A stretch of 64,000 nt of DNA from UBA2784 sp964494625 (lineage in GTDB: Bacteria; Pseudomonadota; Alphaproteobacteria; Micropepsales; Micropepsaceae), in contig CAZBRT010000001.1 of the NCBI GenBank assembly GCA_964494625.1, forward strand, positions 744,001 to 808,000, in the 5' to 3' direction. Position 1 is the first letter of the stretch. Each line of letters begins with the position of its first letter. The notes below the pieces were generated by a model. The model saw only the letters and a list, made by a program, of their open reading frames with translations. It was not told where the DNA came from and did no database searches. Both the position numbers and the translations under genes were made by a program. This document shows positions 33,653 to 44,100 of the stretch, piece by piece.

Positions 33653-34590
33653 GACACCTTCTCCCGGAACGGCTTGACGAGATTGATGAAGACATCCTCG
33701 AGAGACGTCTCTGCCTCGCGCCAATCAAAGCCCGTCTCGCGCGCGATTGCGCCCTCCAGCGCCCCGCGATCGGAGCCGCTCACATGCAGGCGCTGGCCAA
33801 AGACCGCGACAAGTTCGATGCCAGGCCTCCCCGAAAGTCTCGCCTCCAGCGTTCGCACGCTGTCACCGCCCCTGCGGGGCGTTGCCTCGAAGGTGACGAG
33901 TTTTGCGCCCGCAATCAGTTCGGGAACCGTGCCGCGCGCCAGCATCGTGCCATAGGCGATATAGACGATGTGGTCGCAGCGTTCGGCCTCGTCCATGTAA
34001 TGGGTGCTCACCAGAATGGTGATGCCCAGATGGGCGAGCTTGTGGATGTTTTCCCAGAACTCGCGTCTGGCTTCGGGGTCGACGCCAGCCGTCGGCTCGT
34101 CGAGAAGCAGAAGCTCGGGCTCGTGGAGCACGCTGGCGGCGAGCGCGAGACGCTGCTTCCAGCCGCCCGACAGGGTTCCCGCCAATTGCTTCTGGCGCGA
34201 GGTGAGCCCCAATCCTTCGATGGCGTGATCCACAGCCTCCTTGCGGCGCGGCATGCCATAGACGCGCGCCACGAAATCAAGGTTCTCGCGGATCGAGAGG
34301 TCTTCGTAATAGGAAAAGCGCTGCGTCATGTAGCCGGTGCGGGCCTTGATGGCCGCACTTTCCCTGATGATGTCGAAGCCAAGGCAGGTGCCCGAACCTG
34401 CATCCGGCAGAAGCAGTCCGCAGAGCATGCGGATTGTCGTCGTCTTGCCGCTGCCATTGGGGCCAAGAAAGCCCCAGACTTCACCGCGCGGAATGGCGAT
34501 ATCGACATTGTCGACGACGGTGCGGGCGCCAAAGCGCTTGGTAAGGCCCTTCACGTCGATGGCCAGTGTGGTCGCCGGGCTTGCGCTCAC
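33649..34590 (-). CDS. ABC transporter ATP-binding protein
   Basis: A 313-residue ATPase: Walker A LGPNGSGKTTTIRML (residues ~39-53), Q-loop YMTQRFSYYEDLS, signature LSGGWKQRLALAASVL (W in place of the usual Q), Walker B LLLLDEPTAGVDPEAR and the His of ILVSTHYMDEAERC. A C-terminal ~80-residue extension (VTFEATPRRGGDSVRTLEAR) is the usual tail of this exporter group. It overlaps the permease and HlyD genes by 4 bp each. Confidence 0.92.
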   Translation of the reverse strand: MSASPATTLAIDVKGLTKRFGARTVVDNVDIAIPRGEVWGFLGPNGSGKTTTIRMLCGLLLPDAGSGTCLGFDIIRESAAIKARTGYMTQRFSYYEDLSIRENLDFVARVYGMPRRKEAVDHAIEGLGLTSRQKQLAGTLSGGWKQRLALAASVLHEPELLLLDEPTAGVDPEARREFWENIHKLAHLGITILVSTHYMDEAERCDHIVYIAYGTMLARGTVPELIAGAKLVTFEATPRRGGDSVRTLEARLSGRPGIELVAVFGQRLHVSGSDRGALEGAIARETGFDWREAETSLEDVFINLVKPFREKVS

Positions 34591-35501
34591 GGCACAATTT
34601 CCGCTGTCACGGGAAGACCAGGGCGCAGCGATGAAGCATCCGATGGCCGCGCCTCCACCAGAAAGACAAGCTTGGCGCGCTCTTCATCCGAGTAGATGAC
34701 AGGCGGGGTATATTCCGCGCGCGGCGAAATGAAGGTGACCGTTGCGGTCAGGCCGGCAGCGCAACCATCGCAGAAGATGGCGAGCGTCATGCCGGGGCGT
34801 ATCGTTGTCACGATTCCTTCGGCGGCAAAGAGGCGCAATTTGATCGCGCCCTCCGGCAACAGCGTCACCACCGGTTGGCCGGCGCCTGTGACCTCACCTT
34901 CATTCACAATGATGTCCTCGACCACAGCGGCGGAAGATGCGCGCACGTCGCGCTCGGCAAGCGCGTAAGCGGCGGCGTCGCTCAGGGCGCGGGCAGCAGC
35001 CAATTCGTCGGCGCGGGCAGGCAATGTTGCGGCGAGAAGCTGGGCTTCGGCTTCGGCCAAGGCGGCGTCAGCTTCGGCAAAACCTGCTTCCGCCTGCTGA
35101 AGCTTGGCGCGCGCGCCTGCATCCGAACGCGCAAGGCTGCGCTGGCGCTCAAGCTCGATCTGGGCCAGTGCGCGGGCTGCGCGCGCACGCGCGACACGGG
35201 CGTCCATGATGGCGAGATCTTCGGCGCGCGCCCCCTTTTCCATATTTGCCACGCGCGCAGCCAGTTCGCTCGCCTTGGCACGGGCGAGACTTGCATCCAT
35301 GGAGAAGAGGAGATCGCCAGGCGCGACGCGGGCGCCCTCACTGACCGCCATCGTCTCGATGCGCCCGCCCTCGATGGCGGCGGCATAGACAAAATCGCCC
35401 TCGGCATAGCCATGCAGCGTGCGCGTATTCATGTCGTCGCAGGAGGCAGCCATCAAGAGGCCTGCCGATGCGGCGAAGGCGCGGAGCGTTTTGCGTTTCA
35501 T
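34587..35501 (-). CDS. HlyD-type membrane fusion protein
   Basis: A 304-residue periplasmic adaptor with a lipoprotein-like N-terminus (AFAASAGLLMAASCDDMN; Cys about residue 21). The lipoyl half-motifs GGRIETMAVSEGARVAPGDL (residues ~46-65) and VVEDIIVNEGEVTGAGQPVV (about 200-219) flank a long Ala-rich coiled-coil hairpin. The beta-barrel part ends LRPGLPVTAEIVP. It links the ABC exporter to an outer-membrane channel; no TolC gene is present. It overlaps the TetR gene by 4 bp. Confidence 0.9.
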   Translation of the reverse strand: MKRKTLRAFAASAGLLMAASCDDMNTRTLHGYAEGDFVYAAAIEGGRIETMAVSEGARVAPGDLLFSMDASLARAKASELAARVANMEKGARAEDLAIMDARVARARAARALAQIELERQRSLARSDAGARAKLQQAEAGFAEADAALAEAEAQLLAATLPARADELAAARALSDAAAYALAERDVRASSAAVVEDIIVNEGEVTGAGQPVVTLLPEGAIKLRLFAAEGIVTTIRPGMTLAIFCDGCAAGLTATVTFISPRAEYTPPVIYSDEERAKLVFLVEARPSDASSLRPGLPVTAEIVP

Positions 35502-36304
35502 GGCGCGTCCTTTGAAACCTGCCCGCCGGTTCCGGCTGCAAGCCCCTGCAAAATTGTTTCGGCGTGGAGGGCGAGAATCTTACGGGTTTCGTCCGGCGGA
35601 TCGCCCTTGCGGGCAAAGACCGTCTGCCAGATCGCATTGAAGAGGACGGGGGCGATGACAAGGCGCGCGGTCAGTTCCGGGTCCTGACGGCGAAAGGCTC
35701 CCTCATCCATGCCGCGCTCAAGCACGCGGGTCATGTAGCCAAGGCCGCGGCTGATGATCTCGTCGCGGTACCAGCCGACCAGCTCGGGGAAGCGGGCGGC
35801 CTCGCCAATCAGAAGACGGGGCAGGAAGCGCATGTTGGTTGCGGTGAGCGCGGTTCCAGCGACGTTGATGAAGGTCCGCAAGACATCCCTGGCCGGCAGA
35901 TCAGCGGCGGACGCTGCTGTCGCCATCGCGGCAAGGGCGGGCGCGGTCAGGTCGCGAACGAGGGCGCGAAAGACCTCCTCCTTGCCCTCGAAGTAGAGAT
36001 AGACGGTGCCCTTTGTGACGCCCGCCTCATGGGCGATGTCTTCCATGCGGGTGGCGGCATAGCCCCGCGCCAGGAAAAGGGCGAGCGCCGCATCCGTCAA
36101 TTCCTTCGGCCGGTCGTCCTTGCGGCGGCGCCAACGCGCGGCAGGCCCGCCCTTGCGCAGCCGCGTGCGGGTCTCGGGATCGAGCTGGCCTGCCAAGGCT
36201 TCGATCGCCGCTGTCAGGTCGTCTGCGGCGGGCGCCGGGTTGCTGCGACGGGGCACCGCGCGACGCGGGGCTGTCACGTGCGGTTTGGGTGTGCGGGGCG
36301 GCAT
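35498..36304 (-). CDS. TetR family repressor of the export operon
   Basis: A 268-residue regulator. After a basic Pro-rich leader of ~70 residues comes the TetR DNA-binding domain, with LTDAALALFLARGYAATRME and HEAGVTKGTVYLYFEGKEEV (HTH), then a ligand domain of the AcrR type. The leader is longer than usual; a start inside it is possible, though I used the ATG at 36304. It is the first gene of the operon, so it probably represses itself and the exporter at the 36353-36372 palindrome. Confidence 0.88.
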   Translation of the reverse strand: MPPRTPKPHVTAPRRAVPRRSNPAPAADDLTAAIEALAGQLDPETRTRLRKGGPAARWRRRKDDRPKELTDAALALFLARGYAATRMEDIAHEAGVTKGTVYLYFEGKEEVFRALVRDLTAPALAAMATAASAADLPARDVLRTFINVAGTALTATNMRFLPRLLIGEAARFPELVGWYRDEIISRGLGYMTRVLERGMDEGAFRRQDPELTARLVIAPVLFNAIWQTVFARKGDPPDETRKILALHAETILQGLAAGTGGQVSKDAP

Positions 36305-36352
36305 TAGGGAAGCGGTCCGGAGAGTGGTCAGCCTATGCAACTGGTTGACTAT

Positions 36353-36372
36353 ATAACTGACCAGTCAGTTAT
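36353..36372. promoter_or_regulatory. TetR operator: perfect 9-2-9 palindrome
   Basis: ATAACTGAC-CA-GTCAGTTAT, 49 bases upstream of the TetR ATG. Minus-strand TATAGT (36348-36353) next to it could be a -10 box, so binding would block the promoter. The spacing and symmetry are typical of TetR operators. Confidence 0.82.
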
Positions 36373-36879
36373 TAAACAGGTAATTTTCGTGTGGCGTAGG
36401 CGCATTTTGGGGGATGTGGACAGTCTATCTTGTGCCCGGTGGCCTGAGCTCAATTTGAACAAGAAATCCAATACTTTCTGATATCATTACGATTCCGGTT
36501 TGATTGCATTCGCAGGAATCCCCGAGGAGGTTCATGGCTGAAGAGTGGCTTGTCGTGGCGAAGGTGAAGCCTTGTGTGTGCCTGCGCGCCACACGCCGCG
36601 TTCATTGCCAGCCCGCCAACATGATCGCCCTCCGCTCTGGCCTTGTGATCCCGCTTGCAAGCGATGCTGCCTCGCCCCGATCGGAGCAAAGATCGACTCG
36701 CGCCGCGCGTGGTCTTGTGCCATCACATGCGGCAACAATCGTGCGGCGCTCTGGTGCCGGGAAATGCCTGCATTTCCTTGCCAGTTGGGCCAGATGGCGC
36801 CTTCGCTGACGAAAGCCAAGCCAGAATCCAACTTGGACGTTGATCCCTGAAGTCCTTCAACCGTGAGGCTCGAAACCCC
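36373..36879. other. 507-bp intergenic stretch, no supported gene
   Basis: Frames here are either antisense to the next gene or unlike known proteins. One plus-strand frame starting at 36534 has an AGGAGG sequence just before its ATG and runs 91 residues, but its composition (Arg/Ser/Ala-rich, scattered Cys) looks like a chance frame. I see no RNA gene or strong repeat. Confidence 0.5.
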
Positions 36880-37569
36880 TTGTCCCGTAACGCCCTGATC
36901 GCCGTCATTTTCCTCATCGCCGCCATCGCTGGCGTTGCCATCTGGCAACTCTCGCCTGCGCCGCAGCCAGCACCTGGTCCTGCAGCAGGTGGGGGCGGAA
37001 CTACCGCCACAGGAGGCCAGACTGGCCCTGCAGGACAAGAGCAGCCCGAGGTGATGGATCTGCGGGTCGCCGGTGGCCAATGGCGCCTCAATTGCCCGGA
37101 GACCCAGCCCGCGCCGACGGGTGGCGCAACCGAGGATGATGCCGCCGACAATGACGCCGCAAACACAGCCGACGGCGGTAACACTTCGGAACCGAAACGT
37201 TGCCGGATCGGCTACCGCGTGACGACGGCGGAGGCCGAACCCAAGTTCCTTGCAGCCGCGCTCTTCGTCTATGCCGGGGCGGATCGCAAGCCGGTCCTGA
37301 TCCTCACCTTCCGGCCGCAAGCCAAACTCGACCAGGACGTGTTTCTGCGCGTTGACAACCAGCAGCCCTCCAAATTGCCGCGCGGCCGTTGCAACGATAA
37401 ATATTGCGCAGTCGAAGTCCCCTTGACGGCCGAGGGTGTCAGCATGATCCGCGCCGGGAAAACGATGTATATTTCGTGGGTTAACGGTCAAGGCCAGCGC
37501 GTGCGGGCGCCGATTTCACTGGCGAATTTTGCCTCCTCGCTTGACGAACTTGGTCGTGCGGGCCGCTGA
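36880..37569 (+). CDS. IalB-like invasion-associated protein
   Basis: A 229-residue protein with a TTG start and an N-terminal membrane or signal segment (residues ~5-24, ALIAVIFLIAAIAGVAIWQL). A low-complexity linker rich in Gly, Pro, Thr, Asp and Asn follows. The C-terminal ~150 residues follow the IalB pattern, with paired cysteines in WRLNCPETQ, KRCRIGYRV and GRCNDKYCAVEVPL. IalB family proteins are small exported proteins in Alphaproteobacteria with roles in host or surface interaction, not well defined. It is on the same strand as the giant adhesin but is closed by its own terminator. Confidence 0.82.
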   Translation: MSRNALIAVIFLIAAIAGVAIWQLSPAPQPAPGPAAGGGGTTATGGQTGPAGQEQPEVMDLRVAGGQWRLNCPETQPAPTGGATEDDAADNDAANTADGGNTSEPKRCRIGYRVTTAEAEPKFLAAALFVYAGADRKPVLILTFRPQAKLDQDVFLRVDNQQPSKLPRGRCNDKYCAVEVPLTAEGVSMIRAGKTMYISWVNGQGQRVRAPISLANFASSLDELGRAGR

Positions 37570-37631
37570 GCCGGGAATCGGGCAGCAGTTCAGCCCCAAT
37601 TCATCGCTATACAATAACATTTCGTGATTTC

Positions 37632-37670
37632 AAGAGGCGGTCCGGGAAGCCGGGCCGCCTCTTTGATTTT
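37632..37670 (+). terminator. Rho-independent terminator after the IalB-like gene
   Basis: AAGAGGCGGTCCG pairs with CGGGCCGCCTCTT (13 pairs, one G-T) around a short GAAG-type loop, followed by TGATTTT. It begins 62 bases after the stop. Confidence 0.9.
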
Positions 37671-38112
37671 CCGCGGTTTTCTGCCGTTTGTTGCTTCAGG
37701 TTCCCGCCACGGCCTCTTAGCCAATTGAGCGGGATTTCGCGCGACTCCTGAGGCCAGGACCGGGGCGAGAAGCCGGGTGATTATTGGGCATCACAGTTGC
37801 AGAATCGGCTCCGAAAACTCCGACGATTAACTGTGGCAGTTCCGTCACGGCAAGGTGGAAAATCCCGACACGCCTGAATGTCAAAAATATGAGTCTATTC
37901 CAGATCGTTACGGGAATCCTTTGACTCTCGGGGGCCCACCCCCGTGAGGGCGGCATTCAACCGCATGGAGAGTGCGTAAAATCACAAAATTAACCCCTTC
38001 CGCTTGTCCCCGGGCCATGCAAATGTCCATGCGACTCGAAGGGTGCCATAGGTGCGCCTTCGGCCTGTTTTTTATATGCGCCCTAGCCGGGGTGCTGATT
38101 TGGGGGACTGAC
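37671..38112. promoter_or_regulatory. Upstream region of the giant adhesin gene
   Basis: About 440 bp with no supported gene. It holds a 7-bp inverted repeat (CACAGTT at 37792-37798, AACTGTG at 37829-37835), which could be a regulator site, and a hairpin CGGGGG-CCCA-CCCCCG at 37929-37944 in the likely untranslated leader. I could not find a confident promoter pair. Confidence 0.4.
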
Positions 38113-41100
38113 ATGCGTTCCAACATTCAAGGTTCGGAAGTTGCAGGTTTTGGCGGCGAAGGTTTGTCGCTGCGCACGCGGTTGCTGACGGGCGTTGCGG
38201 GCCTTGCGCTCGCGGCGGGCGGCGCACCTCTGGCGCTGGCCGACGACCATGCTGCAAGCGAACCGTCGAAGTGGCAGCCCTTCATCGAATTGTCGGGCAA
38301 GATCGGCGACGAGACGCAGCGCGGCGCTGTCCAGGTTTTTGTTCCGCTGTGGCAGGATACGACTTCGATGGTGTTCGGGCGCGCGGTTGCGACGTTCGAC
38401 GATGAGGACCAAAGCTTCGGCACGATCGGCGGCGGCTACCGCACGATGGTGAACCCCGAATGGATCCTCGGCGCGTATGGCTTTTATGATTTCGTGAACA
38501 CCGCTGAAGACCACAGCTTCGACCAGTTCTCGGTCGGCGTGGAATTCATGTCGGAAGACTGGGACTTCCGTGCGAACGCCTATTTCGCCGATGACACGCG
38601 CGAAGATGTGGCCCGCCTCAACGGCGTCTATCTGGGCACGAAGTTCAACACGTCGATCCAGATCCACCGCGGCATTGAAGCGGCCTATTCGGGCGTCGAT
38701 GGCGAAGTCGGCTACCGCATCTTCTCGGGCGAGACGTTCGAGACCCGCGTGTTCCTCGGCGGCTTCCACTTTGAAAGCGATGAAGTTGCGTTCGACGATC
38801 TGACCGGTCCCAAGGGCCGCATCGAAGCGCGCATCTATGACCTCGACTTCCTGGGTCCGCAGTCGCGCGTTACCCTGACCGGCGAAATCACCGACGACAA
38901 TGTGCGCGACACAGAAGGCTTCATCGGCCTTGAGCTGCGCATTCCGCTCGGCTTTGGCGAGGAATCGCCCGCGCTCACCGGCCTTGACCGCCGCATGGTT
39001 GATCCGATCCGTCGTTATGACTCGGTCTATGCCCGCGTCGGCCTGGACGAAGGCGAAGACATCATTGCGTCGACCAATCTTGGCGACTCGAATGTCACGG
39101 ACACGCTCGTCTATGTTGACAATACGACCAACGGCAACGGCACCTATGCGGCGCCGGAAACGCTGGCTGACGGTATCCTGCTTGCCGCCGTCAATCACGG
39201 TGCGGGCAGCGACGGCATCATCGTGGCGCTCGACGCCACGGGCGACATTCTGACGACGGGCAACAACCAGCTTTATGACGGCCAAGCCCTTCTGGGCGGC
39301 GGCATGACGGTGAAGATCACCGGTGCCGACACGGGCGCCGTCTATTACTGGACGTTCCAGGGCAGCCGTCCGACGATTGAAGGCACCAATGGTGCCAACA
39401 ACATCATCGAGCTGGGTGACGAGAACTGGATCCAGAACGTCGATTTCGAAGGCAATTTCTCTTCGGCGATCTATGGCTTCAACTCGACGGCGTTCGAGAT
39501 TGCCGACATTGCGGTTGATGGCACGCTGGGCGGCGAGTATGGCGTCTATATCCGCACGTCCGGCTCCAGCTCGATCGGCAATTCGCCGTCGCTGATCAAC
39601 GGCTTTACCAGCTCGTATATCTGGTATTCCGAGTTCAGGGATCTCGGCACTGACGGCATCTATTTCTATACGACGGCATCAGACGGCGGGGCGGCGACGC
39701 AGCGCATCCAGATCCGGTCGAATGATTTCCTCTTCATCGGCCAGGACGGCATCGACTTCTGGACCGGCATGTATGCCGGCAGCGACGTCGACCAGTTCAT
39801 CACGCTCTTCAACAACTATATGTACAGCATTGGCGACCAGGGCGTTGACTTTGCGTCGCAGGCTGGCGGTGCGGGGTCGACCATAGACTCGAATGTGACG
39901 ATGTTCGACACCACGGTCATCTTTGCGGGCGATGAGGGCGTTGATTTCTTCACCGGTGCCTACAATTCCGGCCGCAACACGCTGAACCTCTATGCCGGCT
40001 ACACGCTGGTATTCGGTTCGGATGTCGGTTTTGAGCTTTACGCGACGAGCGACACGTCGGGTCTGGCCCAGCAGTTCGTCTCGATCTATGACCTTGACGT
40101 CGATTTCAACGGCACGGGCCTTCGCGTCATCGCCTATTCGGACGATTTTGCCGACACCGACCAGACGATTTTCGTCAACAACATGTCGGCGAATTTCGAT
40201 GCCTATAACGGCGTTTACATCCAGGCCGAGGCATATGATTACGGCGACATCGACCAGTTCATCTATATCGACAATTTCTCGATCTATGCGGCGGGCGACA
40301 GCGGCATCGCCATGTATGGCTATGCCGATGACGGTGCGTCGACACTCTCGATCCTGAGCCTGGATGACGGCAATATCGGCTATTCGGGTGACCACGGCAT
40401 CCTGATGGACAACGATGCCTATGATTTTGCTTCGTCCGTGCAGTTGCTGTTTGTGGATGACAGTTCGATTTACGGAAATGACCTCTCGGGCATTCTGGCG
40501 TTCAACACTGCCGGTTATTACAGCTTTGCCTATCAGGGCATTTTTGTTGATGACTCCTATATCGGCAGCAATGACTATGCCGGCATCGGCCAGTATTCCG
40601 TCGCGTTCCGCGGCGCGACAGCGGTAGCGCGGATCGACGTTGACGACAGCTTTGTCGGCTTCAACGGCACGCACGGCATCTTCCAGTATGCCAGCGCCTT
40701 TACCTACGGCTCCAGCTATCACAGCATTGATCTCTATGACACGTATGTCTGGTTCAATGGCTGGGACGGCATCAACATCTACCAGTTTGCCACCACCGCC
40801 GGCCTGGTGATCGGCGACTTCTATGCCTATGACCTCTCGATCTTCGCCAACGGCCTTGACGGGCTCCAGGCGACTTCGGTGGCCATCGGCAATGCAGGCT
40901 ATTTCGATGCCGCAATTGCCTATCTTGATGTCGATTTCATCAGTTCCTTCAGCGGCTTCAACGGCGATGACGGCATCGACATCGATGTCTATGCCTATAA
41001 TCCGGTAGGCGGCGGTGGCGCGCTCGCGTCCCAGGACATCGACATCATTGACAGCGCTGTCAGCTTCAACGGCGACAATGGTCTTGAGTTTGACGCCGCT

Positions 41101-44100
41101 GCCGTCGGCCTTGATGCCACGGCGGCGCAGAATGTCTTCATCGATCCGACCTATATCGGCAACAATGGCGACGACGGCATTGCAACGACGGCCTCTGCCT
41201 CGTACCAGGGTCTGGTGGTGCAGTCGTTGGCGATCTACGACACGCAGATCTACAACAATTACAACAACGGCATCGAGATGGACAACGTGGCCTTCGCAGG
41301 CGGCGTGATCCTGTCGACGCTTTACACCTATTTTACCGACATTGAGGGCAACGGGCTCGACGGCATCAGCATCGACAATTTTGCTGCCGGCTATTATGCG
41401 GGTGCGCTTTACGATTATGCGTCCACAATCCAGCAGCTTTTGTTCTTCGGTGCGGGCTCGGTCAGCTATAACGGCGACGACGGCATCGACGTTTACAACT
41501 ATGCGCTGAATGGTGGCGCGATCTACCAGGATGCGGTCGTCTATCTCCTGACCGTCTATGACAATGCCGATGACGGCCTCGTCGTCACATCAATTGCCAA
41601 TGACAGCTATCTCGGCCTTGCCACCTCGACGCTTGCGGAATGGTTCATCGGCTACTCGTATTTCGGCAGCCAGGATGTCGGCATCGCGTTTGCGCAGTTC
41701 TCGGGCTATTACGGCTATGGCATTCAGGACGTGACGATTGTCGGCACGACCTCGACCAACAACAATGTTGGCGGCTATTTCGTGGCGGTTTCTGACGGCG
41801 CCTATACGCTGGCCTATCAGTCGGTTTACATCGGCTATTCAAACTTCTCGGATAACCAGTATCTCGGCCTTGGCTTCATTGCGGCCGGCACCGACAATTT
41901 TGGCACCGCCTTCGGCGTGGCGGCGCAGGTCGTCACAATCAACGGCACGTATGTCGACTCGACGAATGCAGGCGACGGCATGTTTGTCGGCGCCTATGCG
42001 GGCGATGATTATGGCCGCACGTTCCAGCTCTTCTACATCAACTATTCGTCGTTCGACGGCAATGCCGATGACGGCATGGATCTGGGCTCGAGTGCCTATC
42101 AAGGCATCGTGCAGCAATATTTCTATGTCTCGAACTCGACGATTGACGGGAACTACGGCTCGGGCATCGAGTGGGCGAACTATCACACAGAATACAGCCT
42201 CGGCCTGCAGTCGCTCTACCTCTACAACAGTTCGGCCAGCTACAACGCGGTCTATGGCGTCGGCATCTATAACGACACCTCGTATGGCTCGTATCTGCAG
42301 CAAGATGTGGATGTCGTGTTCTCGGCGATCGACAGCAACGGATCGCTCGGCCTTGGCCAGCTGAACGTCGCCTATTACAATAGCAGGATCAGCGCCAGCG
42401 TTGATGTCTTCGGCTCGTCGGTCAGCTATAACGACGATTACGGCATTGCCATCGGCAATTTCGCGGTCGACGGCAGCGTGATCTACTCGTTCAACTCGGT
42501 TGCCTTCTCTTATGTCAACGGCAATTACGACGACAATCTGCACATCGAGAACTATGCAGCGGTCTTCTCGGGCGTCCTGAACGTCAACTATCTGTTCGCC
42601 AGCACGTTCAACAACAGCACCTATGGCGACGGCATCGACATCTACAACGACGCCTATCTGTTCGGCACCGTCATCAATGTGACCTACGCCGACTTTGTGA
42701 GTGCCAATTACAATTATTATGACGGCATCTCGGTCCACAATGATGCCTATCTGTTCGGCTACATCACGCAGGTTCTGGACGTCTATGTTGCGAGCTTCAA
42801 CGGCAACGGCGACAACGGCATCGAGGTGAATTCGGAGGCGTATTTGGTCGGCTATGTCGCTTCGATCAATTATCTCGACTTCGTGTCTGCGAGCTATAAC
42901 GGCAATAACGGCATCCAGATCAGCAACTATGCCGGCCCCATTGGCTATGTGTACTCGTATACGTTTGGCAATTACGTCTTTGCCAACGAGAACGGCACGG
43001 ACGGCGCGCAGGTCAACAATTTCGCGAATTCCGGCTACATCTATAACATCTTCGACATGACGGACTCGTCGTTCAACGACAACGGCGATGATGGCGTGAA
43101 TGTCAGCACCGTTGGGGTGGCTGGCGCGCTGATCCTCCAGTACACGGGCATCCACGACTCGACCGTGAACGGCAATGGCAACAACGGCCTTGAAGTCTTC
43201 ACGGGTGCTTATTCCGGGTCGATCGTGGGCCAGCTTGTTGTTGTTGATCCGTCGCAGGTGAACTCGAACGCCAATGACGGCATCAATGTCGTCAACGTTG
43301 CCGATTTCGGCGCGATCTATCAGACCCTGTTGGTCTACGGCAATGCGGGCACGTACAACACCGTGAACGAAAATGGTGATGACGGCATCGACATCACCAA
43401 CAACGCCTCTTACGGCTTCATCGATCAGTTCGTTTATGTCGGCTACACCAACATCATCGGCAATGGTGACGACGGCTTTGTTGTGACGACAAATGCCTAC
43501 GTCTCAACCGTCTACCAGGACAATCTGTTCTATGTCGCCAATTTGAACGAGAATGGCGACGACGGCGTTGCGATCTACAACGACATGGACTTCAGCTTCG
43601 TGCTGCAGTCGGCTGTGTTCCTCTACAGTGATGTGGATAACAATGGCGGTGACGGCGTTGACATTTACAATGACGTCTATGACAGCACGCTGGGGCAGCT
43701 GGTTTACAGCTACGCATCGTCATTTGACGGCAACTATTTCTACGGCATCGTCAGCCAGACCAACGCCGATTTCAGCTTCGTCTACCAGGGTATCGCGCTC
43801 GTCTACAGCTCGGTCTCGGATAACGGTTTTGGCGGCGTCTATGCCGGGTTTAACGTCTATGGCTCGTTGCTCTACCAGAACCTTTTGATCGACAGCAGCG
43901 CGATCAACGAGAACGGCGGCGACGGCGTCTATGTCAATATCTACGCTGATTTGTCGACCGTTATTTCGGAAGTCTTCGTGGTCGACAGCGACGTTTTCTA
44001 CAACGGCGGTGACGGCATCGACTTCTACAACACGGTGACTGACTCGTACCTCTATCAGACGATCGTCGTCTTCGGCAGCTACGTGAACGGCAATGGCGGG

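Noticed and set aside
36534..36809. Plus-strand 91-residue frame with AGGAGG before its ATG
   Set aside because: The ribosome-site match is good, but the sequence looks random, with no domain or neighbour link; conservation in relatives would be needed.
36532..37491. Minus-strand frame of 319 residues opposite the IalB-like gene
   Set aside because: It is antisense to a gene with a clear exported-domain pattern and shows no recognisable family of its own.
38083..43155. Long antisense frames (400, 347 and 438 residues) opposite the giant adhesin gene
   Set aside because: They mirror the repetitive, Tyr/Asp-rich codons of the adhesin (becoming Val/Ile/Ala/Arg-rich) and show no known domain, start signal or independent codon pattern.
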